The position numbers were made by a program, and so were the translations under genes. From CAVQXR01 sp963717955 (GTDB taxonomy: Bacteria > Actinomycetota > Thermoleophilia > Gaiellales > Gaiellaceae), in contig CAVQXR010000003.1 of the NCBI GenBank assembly GCA_963717955.1, forward strand, positions 186,001 through 250,000: a stretch of 64,000 bases of DNA, read 5' to 3'. This document shows, piece by piece, positions 41,628-50,402 of this stretch (positions within the stretch are counted from its first letter, which is position 1; the number at the start of each line of letters is the position of its first letter). The notes beneath the pieces are model-generated. The model had not been told where the DNA came from. It saw nothing but the letters and a program-made list of their open reading frames with translations, and made no database searches.

Positions 41628-43111
41628 CTCCGCCTTGCGTGACGGGCCGGGTCGCCGAGCAGTGCGCGGGCTTCGCGGGCGAACTCGGGCCCGGTCATCG
41701 TGCGCCGTTCCTCGAGCACGGCGGCGAGCGCGAGGATGCGCTTGCGGCCGATCCTGCGCAGCAGCCGCTCGGCGTCACGCTCGGCCCGGGCGACGAGCCG
41801 GCGGGCGTCGGCGTCGAGATCGGCGAGCAGCCGCTCGGAGGTGTCGGAGGTGCGGGCCGGTCGGCGTGACACGATCGCGTCGGGGTTGAAGCGACCGGTC
41901 CGGCGCCCGGCGCCGTGGTTCTCGACGAGCCTCAGCGCGGTCTCGCTCGCCTTCAGCGTGTCCGAGCACGACCCGATCCCGCGCGCGCCGAGCGCGACCT
42001 GCTCGGCGACCAGCCCTCCGAGCCCGATACTGAGCTGGGTGAGGAGCCTGTCGGCCGACGGCAGCAGTCCGAGGTCGCCGGTAACGGCCCGGCCCACCGA
42101 CGCGCCCGGCTCGACCGAGACGAGCCAGACATCGACACCGTTGGCGAGCGCGACGAGACCGTGGCCGACTTCGTGTACTGCCACCTGCAGCCGCTCATCG
42201 GGGCGAAGCGAGGCAAACGCCGGCGGCGACCCGGCGATCCGCCGGGCGAGGGTGGCGACCAGGTCGCCCTCGGTCAGCGCCGGTGGCGTATCCTCACGGA
42301 TCGCGCGGGCGACCGCGAGACGCCACGCCTCGGCGACCGCCTCCTCGACCGTCGAGGCCGTCACGCCGCACGGCATCAGGCCGGCGAGCAACTCGAGGTC
42401 GAGCCCGCCTGCGGTCTCGACCCGCGACGTGGAGTGAGCGATCAGCGCCTCGCACCCGGCCCGGTTCGGCGCGCGGAAGGAGACATGCATACCGATCCGC
42501 CCCGGCCGCAGCAGCGCCGGGTCGAGCGCGTCGGCGTGGTTCGTGCAGGCGACGAGCAGGACACCGTCCGGCTTCCCCCGGGCCCCATCGAGCTCGGAGA
42601 GCAGCGCCAGCATCACGGCTGACGGCACCGGGCCGTGCGGGCCGCGGCGCCAGCCGATCCCGTCGAGCTCGTCCCAGAACAGCACCACCGGCCTGCCCGC
42701 GGCCGCCGCGTCGCGGGCGAGCGCGAACAGCGCCTCGACGTCGTCCGCGCTCAGCTTCCCGGTCGCGCACGGGAAGTCCCGCACGTCGACGAACAGCGCG
42801 TCCGCCCGGGTCGCGAGGTAGCGGGCGAGCAGCGTCTTGCCCGTCCCCGGCGGCCCCTCGAACAGCACGCCGGGCTCCAGCCGCGCGCCGTGCTCGGCGT
42901 ACCGGCCGGCGTGGTCGAGCCAGTGGACGAGCTCGTCGACCCGCTCGACGATCCCGTCGATGCCGACGATCTGCTCGCGGGCAACGGGCGCGAACGCCGA
43001 CCCGTCCTCGAACAGCCGACGCCGGTCGCGTGGCGAGACCGGAGCCGCTGCGGCGGACTGCTCCTCGTCGGCGGCGCCGTCGAGCCAGGGGAGATCGATC
43101 AGCTCATCCAT
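41609..43111 (-). CDS. Soluble FtsH-like AAA ATPase/zinc metalloprotease
   Basis: A 500-residue protein with an AAA module and an M41-type peptidase module in FtsH order. Walker A is GPPGTGKT at residues 86-93, Walker B is LFWDELDG (144-151), and the second region of homology is ALLRPGRIG. After residue 300 comes HEVGH at 313-317, the zinc motif. FtsH is normally 600 or more residues with two N-terminal membrane helices; here none are seen, so the protein should be cytosolic. It probably unfolds and degrades specific targets. It is the intact core of a minus-strand unit with ARPP-1-like and TY-Chap-like partners, both frameshifted. Confidence 0.8.
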   Translation of the reverse strand: MDELIDLPWLDGAADEEQSAAAAPVSPRDRRRLFEDGSAFAPVAREQIVGIDGIVERVDELVHWLDHAGRYAEHGARLEPGVLFEGPPGTGKTLLARYLATRADALFVDVRDFPCATGKLSADDVEALFALARDAAAAGRPVVLFWDELDGIGWRRGPHGPVPSAVMLALLSELDGARGKPDGVLLVACTNHADALDPALLRPGRIGMHVSFRAPNRAGCEALIAHSTSRVETAGGLDLELLAGLMPCGVTASTVEEAVAEAWRLAVARAIREDTPPALTEGDLVATLARRIAGSPPAFASLRPDERLQVAVHEVGHGLVALANGVDVWLVSVEPGASVGRAVTGDLGLLPSADRLLTQLSIGLGGLVAEQVALGARGIGSCSDTLKASETALRLVENHGAGRRTGRFNPDAIVSRRPARTSDTSERLLADLDADARRLVARAERDAERLLRRIGRKRILALAAVLEERRTMTGPEFAREARALLGDPARHARRRWLRSS

Positions 43112-43181
43112 CCACTCTCCAGTCGTGTCGAGGGCCCCGGCTTCTTACGTCAGCCCGCGGCCCCAGGGTCGTCCCGGTAGG

Positions 43182-44149
43182 TCAGCGGCGACGGCTCGGG
43201 CGGGCGATCCGGGTCGCCGGGCGGCCGTCGGCGCCGATCGTGAATGCCGAGAGCTGGAGCAGCTCACCGTCGAGGGCGAGCCCGGAGCCGATCATCGTGT
43301 CGCCGGCGAGCCGCACGTCCTGGCCGAGGCCGACGGACGGACCGTGCTTGCGGGGAGCCGCGGTGCGCATCGCGGCCAGCAACGACGCCGGCTCGGCCTG
43401 GGTGCCGTCGAGACGGTCGAGCGCGTCGAGCAGGTACCCGTCGAGCAGCTTCGGGTACAGGCGCGCGAACGCCTCCGGGCGGGAGACGTAGTCGAGCGAA
43501 AGGCTCGCGGCCCGTCCCGGCTCGGTCCCGGCGGGGAGCGCCAGGATCGAGCCGCACTGGCCCGGCTGGAGCGGGAAGGCCCCACGCAGGCCTGCAAGAT
43601 CGGGCTCACGGCGCCCGAACAGGTCGGCCTGGGCCATCGTCGGCGAGAAGCCGCCGTGGAGGGTGAACGTGTCCGCGACCGCCGCCCACACCTCCCCCTG
43701 GGCGCGACCGCGAGCGAGCGGCGCGGCCGACAGCGCCGAGGCCTTGCGGCGGCGCAGCTCCGGGTGCGCCGCATGCCGCGCCGCCGAGAACACCTCCGAC
43801 CGCCGGCTCCACCGTCCCTGCTCGACGCACGAGACCGGGATCGGAAGCTCGCTCCCCGCGGGCACGAGCACGGTGACGTTCTAGAGGATCCGGTCCTGCT
43901 TCGCACCGACCAGCTCCTCCCGTCGTACAGCAGCACCGACGAGTCGAGCGGATTGTGCACGAGCAGCTCCGGCACCGAGCCCGCCGCGCTGACCTCGGTC
44001 ACCCGGAACCCGAGCGGCAGCGCCTCCTCGAGCGTGACGTAGCGGGCAGATGGCGTCTGCTGCGGGAACAGCGGGTAGACGCCGACGCCGCGATGGGAGA
44101 GCGGGTCGCCGAGCTGGATCGTTGCGTCGATGAGCGAGGTGGGGGTCAA
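43182..44149 (-). pseudogene. ARPP-1-like protein, split by a frameshift and an in-frame TAG
   Basis: Translation from TTG 44149, behind AAAGGAG, gives an ordered protein (LGDPLSHRGVGVYPLF, ARYVTLEEALPLGF, LLVHNPLDSSVLLYDG). A one-base loss near 43915 then moves the sequence into a second frame (EELVGAKQDRIL), a TAG interrupts it at 43881-43883, and it resumes with NVTVLVPAGSELPIPVSCVEQGRW through to 43182. The SCVEQGRW block matches my memory of the ARPP-1 family, found beside ADP-ribosylglycohydrolase-type and other conflict genes. Its function is unknown. Confidence 0.55.
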
Positions 44150-44228
44150 GGCACTCCTTTCGTCCGTTTCTGTGCAGAGGAGTCACCCCGCCGCCCCTGA
44201 GGTCTTACGCGTCACCCACAATGCGGCC

Positions 44229-44839
44229 ATGGCCGCCGACCGAGAAGCGCTCACCCGTGCGCTTGAGATCGAGGACGAGACCGAGCGCCGGCTCGAGGTC
44301 GCCGCGATTGTCTCAGAAGCTGTCGCCCCGCTCGGGTCCACCCGGTCGTTGTCGGTGGGCTCGCCGTCGCCTACTGGACAGCGGGTGCACACCTGACGAG
44401 CGACATCGGACGTCGTGATGCCGTACCTCCCGGAGATCGACGCCAGGCTCGCGGTGCTTGGATTCGATCGACGCGGCCGGTACTGGCAACTGCAGGGGTC
44501 GAATGTCCTTCTGGAGGCACCCGGCTCCGCACTGTCGCCGGGTGAGAGGCGGAGGATGCCACACTCGGAAGCGGACGACTCGTTTCAATTGAGCGTCCGG
44601 AAGACGTGCTCGTCAACCGCTTGCACGAGTTCGTCGCAACGGGCCACGCCGATGCCTTCCGTCAGGCCGTCTACCTGCTCGAGGTCCGCGCGCTCGATCG
44701 CAAACGCCTTGATCGGCGCGCCGCCGCCGAGGGGCTCTAGAGCGCCCTCGTCGTGCTCGATCAGCTGGCTGGTCGCGTTCGTGCAGGAGAGGCGATCGAG
44801 TCCTGGGAGCTTCACGAAGTCGCCCGGGATCTACAGTGA
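44229..44839 (+). pseudogene. Nucleotidyltransferase-like (DUF6036/AbiEii-like) gene, broken in several places
   Basis: Pieces in three frames make a nucleotidyltransferase-fold protein: ALEIEDETERRLEVAAIVSE from ATG 44229, then VVVGGLAVAYWTAGA and a TSDI-type acidic motif after a shift, then DVVMPYLPEIDARLAVLGFDRRGRYW, and after another shift VNRLHEFVATGHADAFRQAVYLLE. A TAG at 44738-44740 precedes LDQLAGRVRAGEAIESWELHEVARDL, and the gene would end at 44837-44839. The family includes toxins of two-gene toxin-antitoxin systems and tRNA-modifying transferases. As read it is dead. Confidence 0.6.
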
Positions 44840-44843
44840 GGGT

Positions 44844-45083
44844 GTGCGCAGCTACGAGCAGTGGCAACGTGAGCGAGCCGAGAACGCGGCGTGGGTCGCG
44901 GCCGTCGATCGTGCCCTCGGCCCCTACCGGCGCGAACGCCCCCGAGACCCGGAAGAAGCCGCGCTGCTGCGCGAGCTCGGTACCCCGGAGGAGCTGATCG
45001 GCCCAATCCGCGAGGAACCCCGCCCTGGGACTTACCGAGTTCCGGCGGTGGTCGCGACGCGAGATCTCATCCGGTTCGCCTAA
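44844..45083 (+). CDS. Hypothetical small protein downstream of the nucleotidyltransferase remnant
   Basis: A 79-residue open frame from GTG 44844, 4 bp after the broken nucleotidyltransferase gene. It begins RSYEQWQRERAENAAWVAAVDRAL and continues with YRRERPRDPEEAALLRELGTPEEL, an acidic/basic helical composition. I do not recognise a family. Its position would suit the partner of the nucleotidyltransferase in a toxin-antitoxin pair, but that is a guess from context. Confidence 0.45.
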   Translation: MRSYEQWQRERAENAAWVAAVDRALGPYRRERPRDPEEAALLRELGTPEELIGPIREEPRPGTYRVPAVVATRDLIRFA

Positions 45084-45279
45084 CCTCCGAGCACGAACGG
45101 GGTCAAAAGCAGGAAAGAGCAGAAGCGAGGAGGGGCGCGAATGTACGAGAGCACGCGGAAGGCCGACGGGAAGACCGGCCATGTCCTGTTCGCGCGCGCG
45201 TCCGGGTGTCGCCACTCCACCACGGCGTAGATTGTGGATTGAAGCGAATGCCGGGTGCCCGTAGAGTCACGTCCTCCCG

Positions 45280-46104
45280 ATGAACGCCTGCGCCTACAGC
45301 GGGCGAGTTCTGCTCGCCCAGGCAGATCGAAATGATCCCACCGCCCCGCCAGCCGCAGCGCATGAGCCAGTGGGCGCCTCGGCGGGAGCGGGCTCCCGGG
45401 CGCTCGTGGCCAGCAACATCGTGGTCGAGCTCGACGAGACCAAGATCCTCCGGGAGGCCTCGCTCTCGGTCGACGTCGGCGAGATCCACGCGCTGATCGG
45501 ACCGAACGGTGCGGGCAAAACGACGCTCGCCAACGTGATCACGGGTCACGTGGCACCGCTGTCGGGAACGGTCGAGATGTACGGCGAGCTGCTGACTGGA
45601 GCGACCTGGCGTCGAATCCGCAAGGGCGTCGGTCGCAAGTTCCAGATCCCCAGGGTCTTCCCGCGGCTTTCCGCCGAGGAGAACCTTTTTCTTGCACATC
45701 CAGAGGCCGGCTTGCAGGAGGCCGAGCTCGACATCAGCGAGATCCGCTCGGTGCGCGGCGACGTGCTCGGCCACGGGTGGCGGCAGCGCCTCGAGATGCT
45801 GATGGTGACCGCCCAGCATCCGCGGCTGGCCGTGCTCGACGAACCGACCGCCGGGATGACGAAGACCGAGCGTGGCGAGCTGGCCCAGATGATCCTGGCC
45901 GGCCGTGGCCGCGTCACGTACCTGATCGTCGAGCACGACATGGATTTCGTCCAGACCGTCGCCGACCGGGTCAGCTTCATGCACGACGGCCAGATCACGA
46001 CGACCGGCACCTTCGCCGACATCGAGTCCAATCTGATCGTTCGTCAGATCTACCTGGGCGAGGGCATCGACGCGCGCGACAAGGCGACGGAGGACGGCGC
46101 GTGA
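45280..46104 (+). CDS. Urea/amide-type ABC transporter ATP-binding protein (UrtD-like)
   Basis: A 274-residue branched-chain-type ABC ATPase. Walker A is GPNGAGKTT, Walker B is LAVLDEPTAGMT, and the switch His is in LIVEHDMDFV. The signature is not LSGGQ but LGHGWRQRLEM, which corresponds to the LSHGQKQWLE of UrtD proteins of urea transporters. The start at ATG 45280 leaves an Ala/Pro-rich N-terminus of about 40 residues that is unusual; GTG 45370 or a nearby GTG is a plausible later start. It is the first gene of a five-gene transporter operon. Confidence 0.82.
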   Translation: MNACAYSGRVLLAQADRNDPTAPPAAAHEPVGASAGAGSRALVASNIVVELDETKILREASLSVDVGEIHALIGPNGAGKTTLANVITGHVAPLSGTVEMYGELLTGATWRRIRKGVGRKFQIPRVFPRLSAEENLFLAHPEAGLQEAELDISEIRSVRGDVLGHGWRQRLEMLMVTAQHPRLAVLDEPTAGMTKTERGELAQMILAGRGRVTYLIVEHDMDFVQTVADRVSFMHDGQITTTGTFADIESNLIVRQIYLGEGIDARDKATEDGA

Positions 46105-46856
46105 CGACCGACGAGGCGGCGACGGTGGCAGCAGACGATCAGCGGCCCGCGCAGGCCGCCAGCGGCATGGCGCAGCCGGCCCTCTTCGTGGAGCACCTCA
46201 CCGTGTTCCGCGGTCCGCTGCCCGCGGTGCGGGACGTTGCGCTCACGGTGCGACCGTCCGGGTCGCTCGGGATCCTCGGGCGCAACGGAGCGGGCAAGTC
46301 GACGCTGATCGGTGGTGTCGCCGGCGTGCTACCTACGCGCGGCACGATACGGCTGCACGGCCAGGACATCTCGGCCGTGCCGGCATGGAAGCGCGCACGG
46401 TCGGGGCTCGCCCTCGTCCCGCAGGGCCGTGGCCTGCTGCCGAACATGACGGTCGAGGAGAACCTGCAGCTCGCGACCCTCGAACGGGCTGGCGAGGGGC
46501 CGGCATTCGATATCCACGAGCTGTTTCCGGCGCTCAAGACGCTGATGCGCCGGAAGGCGGGACTGTGCTCGGGCGGTGAGCAGCAGCAGGTGGCGGTGGC
46601 CAGGGCGCTGCTACGCCGGCCGGTGGTGCTCCTGCTCGACGAGCCGACGGAGGGGCTCGCGCCGATCGTGATCGAGGAGATCACTCACGTGCTCCGACAT
46701 CTGTCCAGCGAGGGGCTCACTCTCGTGCTCGCCGAGCAGCACCATCACATCGTCTCGGCGCTTTGCGAGGAGTTCCTGGTGTTGCGCAGCGGCGAGGCGG
46801 TCGGGCGTGACCGCACGTCGGCAGAGGCGATCGAGAGGTACTACAGCGCGCTCTAG
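46101..46856 (+). CDS. Urea/amide-type ABC transporter ATP-binding protein (UrtE/LivF-like)
   Basis: A 251-residue ATPase starting at GTG 46101, overlapping the preceding stop (GTGA). Walker A is GRNGAGKST, the Q-loop is LVPQGRGLLPNMTVEENL, the signature is CSGGEQQQVAVARAL and Walker B is LLLDEPTEGLAP. It follows UrtE/LivF patterns. It should pair with the UrtD-like ATPase on the two permease subunits encoded downstream. Confidence 0.88.
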   Translation: MTTDEAATVAADDQRPAQAASGMAQPALFVEHLTVFRGPLPAVRDVALTVRPSGSLGILGRNGAGKSTLIGGVAGVLPTRGTIRLHGQDISAVPAWKRARSGLALVPQGRGLLPNMTVEENLQLATLERAGEGPAFDIHELFPALKTLMRRKAGLCSGGEQQQVAVARALLRRPVVLLLDEPTEGLAPIVIEEITHVLRHLSSEGLTLVLAEQHHHIVSALCEEFLVLRSGEAVGRDRTSAEAIERYYSAL

Positions 46857-46910
46857 CGCGCAGCTCGGCAGAGAGACAGTCGAGGGGATCGAGGGAAAGG
46901 AGAGCCGAAG

Positions 46911-48263
46911 GTGAGTGCACATACGCGGAGGGAGTTCCTGCGGTTGAGCGCAGGCGGTATCGCCGGCCTGACGGTGGCTGGAGGCCTGCTCGCGGCCTGC
47001 GGTGGAGGAGACGACGGCGGCGGCGCGGAGGCGACGACGGCGCCGCCTGCCGATACCGGTGCGACCGAGACGCTTCCGGCACCGACCACCCAGGCGGATT
47101 CGGGTGAGCCGATCAAGGTCGGGCTCGTGAACGCGCTGACGGGCGTCCTCTCGGTCACCGAGAAGTCGATCTACCAGGGTGGACTGCTCGCTGTCGAGGA
47201 GATCAACGCTGCCGGTGGCATCAACGGTCGCCAGATCGAGGCGATCACCGAGGACTACGCGTCGGACTTCACGATCGCCGTTCAGAAGGCGCAGAAGCTG
47301 GTGCTCGACGACCAGGTCGCGATCGTGATCGGCGGCTACACGTCCGCGAGCCGTGTGTCGATGCTCCCGGTCTTCGAGCAGAACGATGCGCTCTTCTTCT
47401 ACGGCACCTACTACGAGGGTCTCGAGTGCAGCCCGAACTGCTTCTACGGCGGCGCGGTGCCCAACCAGTTCCTTACGGACTACGTGCCGTGGGTGATGGA
47501 GAATCTCGGCGACAGCTTCTACATCGTCGGGTCCGACTACATTTACCCGCGCACCGTTTCCGCGATCGTGCAGAAGCTGGTCACCGAGGCGGGCGGCACG
47601 ATCGTCGACGACAAGTACTTCCCGCTCGGCACGACCGAGTTCGGCCCGACCGTCGCCGACATCCAGGCGAAGCAGCCTGCCGTCCTGTTCTCGAACATGG
47701 TCGGCGACTCCACGATCGCGTTCTACAAGCAGTACAAGAATGCGGGACTCACGGCCGAGGCGAACCCGATCGCTGCAACCGTGACAACCGAGGTCGAGGT
47801 GCAGGCGATGGGCGTCGAGTTCGCCCAGGGCCACTACATGACCGCGACCTACTTCCAGTCCCTCGACAATCCCACCAACACTGCGTTCGTCGAGGCGTAC
47901 AAGGCCCGCTGGGGCGCGGACAGCGTCACCCACATGCCGTTGACCGGCACGTACCAGTCCGTGTACCTCTTCGCGAACGCCGCGTCGCAGCTCAGCGGCG
48001 ACGACGTCTACGACACCGGCCTGCTCCGCGCGGCGCTCGAGGCGGCCACGATCGACAACGCGCCCGAGGGCATTCCGATCAACATCATCACGGAAAACCA
48101 CCACTGCAACCACCCGTCGTACGTCGGTCAGACGAACGCCGAGGGGCAGTTCGACACCGTCGCGACGTTCGACACGCGCGATGCCGACCCCTTCCCGCCC
48201 GAGGTCGTGCCGGCGGACCGCGCACCCCAGTGCCCGGCGCCGCTGTCGGAGACCGCCGGGTAA
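46911..48263 (+). CDS. Urea/short-chain-amide-type ABC transporter substrate-binding lipoprotein (UrtA-like)
   Basis: A 450-residue Leu/Ile/Val-type type-I binding protein starting at GTG 46911 after GGAAAGGAG. The N-terminus has TRREFLRLS (Tat motif) and a LAAC lipobox. The core has KVGLVNALTGVLSVTE, GGYTSASRVSMLPVFEQNDALF, and a YEGLECSPNCFYGGAVPNQ block followed by YIVGSDYIYPRT. That block is the recognisable mark of UrtA/AmiC-like proteins that bind urea or short amides, rather than amino acids. This fits the amidase and hydantoinase genes that follow. Confidence 0.85.
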   Translation: MSAHTRREFLRLSAGGIAGLTVAGGLLAACGGGDDGGGAEATTAPPADTGATETLPAPTTQADSGEPIKVGLVNALTGVLSVTEKSIYQGGLLAVEEINAAGGINGRQIEAITEDYASDFTIAVQKAQKLVLDDQVAIVIGGYTSASRVSMLPVFEQNDALFFYGTYYEGLECSPNCFYGGAVPNQFLTDYVPWVMENLGDSFYIVGSDYIYPRTVSAIVQKLVTEAGGTIVDDKYFPLGTTEFGPTVADIQAKQPAVLFSNMVGDSTIAFYKQYKNAGLTAEANPIAATVTTEVEVQAMGVEFAQGHYMTATYFQSLDNPTNTAFVEAYKARWGADSVTHMPLTGTYQSVYLFANAASQLSGDDVYDTGLLRAALEAATIDNAPEGIPINIITENHHCNHPSYVGQTNAEGQFDTVATFDTRDADPFPPEVVPADRAPQCPAPLSETAG

Positions 48264-48302
48264 GGGAAGGGCTGGAGAGGAACCGAGAGCGTCTCGCGCA
48301 TC

Positions 48303-49157
48303 GTGCAGACGTTCATGAACATCCTCACTCAGGGCCTGGGCGTCGGGGCGATCTATCTCCTCGGCGCCCTGGGCCTGACCATCATCTACGGGGTGATGGG
48401 CGTGATCAACCTCGCCCAGGGCGAGTTCATCATGCTCGGCTCGTACGTGATGGCGCTCCTCGCCGAGTCGCTCGGCTCGGTCGGCGCGATCGTTCTCGCT
48501 CCGGTCATCGTCGGCGCGATCGGCTACTTCACGGACATGGTGCTGATTCGCTTCCTCTACCACAAGCCGGTGGCGTCAATGCTCGCCACCTTCGGCCTCG
48601 GGCTCGTGATCCGGCAGTCGGTGACGCTCCTGTTCAGCGCTGACCTCCGGTACGTCGTGGTGCCGCTGGCCGGATCGTTCTCCGTTGGCTTCGGAGCCAC
48701 GTTCTCGGAGTGGCGAGCGGTATTGATCGGAGCCGCGGCCGTCACCGCCGGGATCGTGGCGCTCATCATCCGGAAGTCGAAGTTCGGCCTGAAGATGCGC
48801 GCGGTGATCGGGAACGCCGACACGTCGCAAACGCTCGGGCTGCGGGTTGCCCAGGTCAACCGCTGGTCGTTCGCGCTCGGTTGTGGCCTGGCGGGCCTCG
48901 CGGGTGCGCTCGTCGCGCCCCTGCGGACGGTCTTCCCCGGCATGGGCACGCCGTACCTCGTCGGCGGGTTCCTCGTCGTGATCCTCGCCGGGCTGGGCAA
49001 CGTCCGCTCGACGATCATCTGGTCGGTCTTGATCGGGCTTGGTACGGCGGCGGTCGCCATCCCGGTCAACGACGTGATCGCCCAGATCGCGATCTGGGGT
49101 GCCGCGCTCGCCATCATCGCGCTGCGTCGCGGGGCAGTCTCGGTCGTCCGGGTGTAG
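48303..49157 (+). CDS. Branched-chain/urea-type ABC transporter permease (UrtB/LivH-like)
   Basis: A 284-residue permease with about eight hydrophobic segments. It shows the LivH-type N-terminus (LGVGAIYLLGALGLTIIYGVMGVINLAQGEF) and a conserved cytoplasmic loop with SKFGLKMRAVIGNADTSQTLGLRV. The start is GTG 48303, or ATG 48315 as an alternative. It forms the pore with the LivM/UrtC-like protein. Confidence 0.9.
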   Translation: MQTFMNILTQGLGVGAIYLLGALGLTIIYGVMGVINLAQGEFIMLGSYVMALLAESLGSVGAIVLAPVIVGAIGYFTDMVLIRFLYHKPVASMLATFGLGLVIRQSVTLLFSADLRYVVVPLAGSFSVGFGATFSEWRAVLIGAAAVTAGIVALIIRKSKFGLKMRAVIGNADTSQTLGLRVAQVNRWSFALGCGLAGLAGALVAPLRTVFPGMGTPYLVGGFLVVILAGLGNVRSTIIWSVLIGLGTAAVAIPVNDVIAQIAIWGAALAIIALRRGAVSVVRV

Positions 49158-49174
49158 CGGAGGAGCAGGGGGTA

Positions 49175-50347
49175 ATGGGCACGAGGTCGTTGGACAGGGA
49201 GGTAAGGCGGTTCGGGCTCGTCCGCCTGGTCGGCGACAACCCTCGCACGTCCCTCGTGGCCGCAGGGATCATCGCCGGGCTCGGAATCGTGCTCGGCTTC
49301 ACGCTCTCGGAGTTCGCTCTCGGGCTGATGGCGCTGTTCTTCGCGTTCGCCGTGCTCGCGTACTCCCTCGACCTGCTGTGGGGCGAGAACAGGATCGTCA
49401 GCTTCGGGCACGGCGCGTTCTTCACCGCTGGCGCCTACCTGGGCGGTCTGATCCTGCTGGGGCGACCGTACGACATCGTCGGAGGGCACACGAACTTCCT
49501 CGTCGAGGAGACCGACAAGCCGATCTTCAACCGGGTGCTCGAGGCGCTGCACGGCCCGTCGGTCGAAGGCATCCCCGTGCTGGCCCTGATCATCCCACCG
49601 CTGGTCGTCGGCCTCGTCGGCCTCCTGATCGGCGTGATCGTCTTCCGGGTCGGCTCCCCCGAGGTCTACATCCCGCTCGTGACGCTCGGCATCGGAGTGA
49701 TCGCGGCGCTCCAGTTCAACGACATCGAGGTGATCGGTGCGAGCAACGGCCTGGGTGGCGTGCCGGGCTTCACCGACGGCTTCGACGGTGGCAATCACGC
49801 GATGGCGCTGTACGCGTTCAACGGCGGCTTCCTGTTGCTGATCGTGCTCGGGTATGCGATCTTCCGCCGCTCACGCCTCGGGCTGATCTGGCGCTCGTCC
49901 GGCGACGACCCGATCCGCCTGGAGGCGCTCGGCTACAGGCTCCGCCTGATCCGTGCGGCCGGGTTCAGCGCGTCGACGGCGCTCGCGGCTTTCGCCGGGG
50001 TGCTCTACATCAGCGCCTCGCACTACATCGGCCCGCAGACGGCAGGCGTGCTGTTCAGCGCGCAGGCGCTGATCTGGGTCGCCGTCGGCGGCGTGGGCAC
50101 CCTGCTCGGACCACTCATCGGCGTGCTCGCGGTGAAGTGGGGCGAGCACTATCTCTCGTCGGAGCTCGGACTCCAGGACAGCTGGCCGCTGCTGCTCGGG
50201 ATCATCCTGATCCTCGTCGTGGTGGTGGCCCCGCGCGGACTGGTGGGACTGGGCGAGCAGCTGAGGTCGCTGCGGCAGCACCTTCGCAGCGGCCAGCGGC
50301 CGAGCCTTCGTGCCTGGAAGAGCGGGTTCCGGGCGTCCGGGCGCTGA
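49175..50347 (+). CDS. Branched-chain/urea-type ABC transporter permease (UrtC/LivM-like)
   Basis: A 390-residue permease starting at ATG 49175 behind GGAGGAGCAGGGGG. It has the LivM/UrtC pattern, including DLLWGENRIVSFGHGAFFTAGAY and the loop SRLGLIWRSSGDDPIRLEALGYRL, and a late GVGTLLGPLIGVLAVKWGE. The C-terminus is Arg-rich and cytosolic. It ends 55 bp before the hydantoinase A gene, so the transporter and enzymes probably form one transcription unit. Confidence 0.9.
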   Translation: MGTRSLDREVRRFGLVRLVGDNPRTSLVAAGIIAGLGIVLGFTLSEFALGLMALFFAFAVLAYSLDLLWGENRIVSFGHGAFFTAGAYLGGLILLGRPYDIVGGHTNFLVEETDKPIFNRVLEALHGPSVEGIPVLALIIPPLVVGLVGLLIGVIVFRVGSPEVYIPLVTLGIGVIAALQFNDIEVIGASNGLGGVPGFTDGFDGGNHAMALYAFNGGFLLLIVLGYAIFRRSRLGLIWRSSGDDPIRLEALGYRLRLIRAAGFSASTALAAFAGVLYISASHYIGPQTAGVLFSAQALIWVAVGGVGTLLGPLIGVLAVKWGEHYLSSELGLQDSWPLLLGIILILVVVVAPRGLVGLGEQLRSLRQHLRSGQRPSLRAWKSGFRASGR

Positions 50348-50402
50348 GGGCGAAGCGCACGGCAGGCGACGATTCATTCGATCCACGCGAAAGGAGAACG
50401 GA

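Noticed and set aside
43881..43883. Recoding (stop read-through) of the in-frame TAG in the ARPP-1-like gene
   Set aside because: A one-base frameshift lies only about 35 bp upstream, and no pyrrolysine genes or special context are visible, so the gene is better explained as broken or as misread sequence.
46611..48563. A 650-residue open frame on the minus strand
   Set aside because: It is antisense to the UrtA-like gene, with an Arg/Glu/Asp-rich composition and no domain. This is a high-GC shadow, as are the long antisense frames at 50202-52157 and 58459-63222 beyond the DHOD gene.
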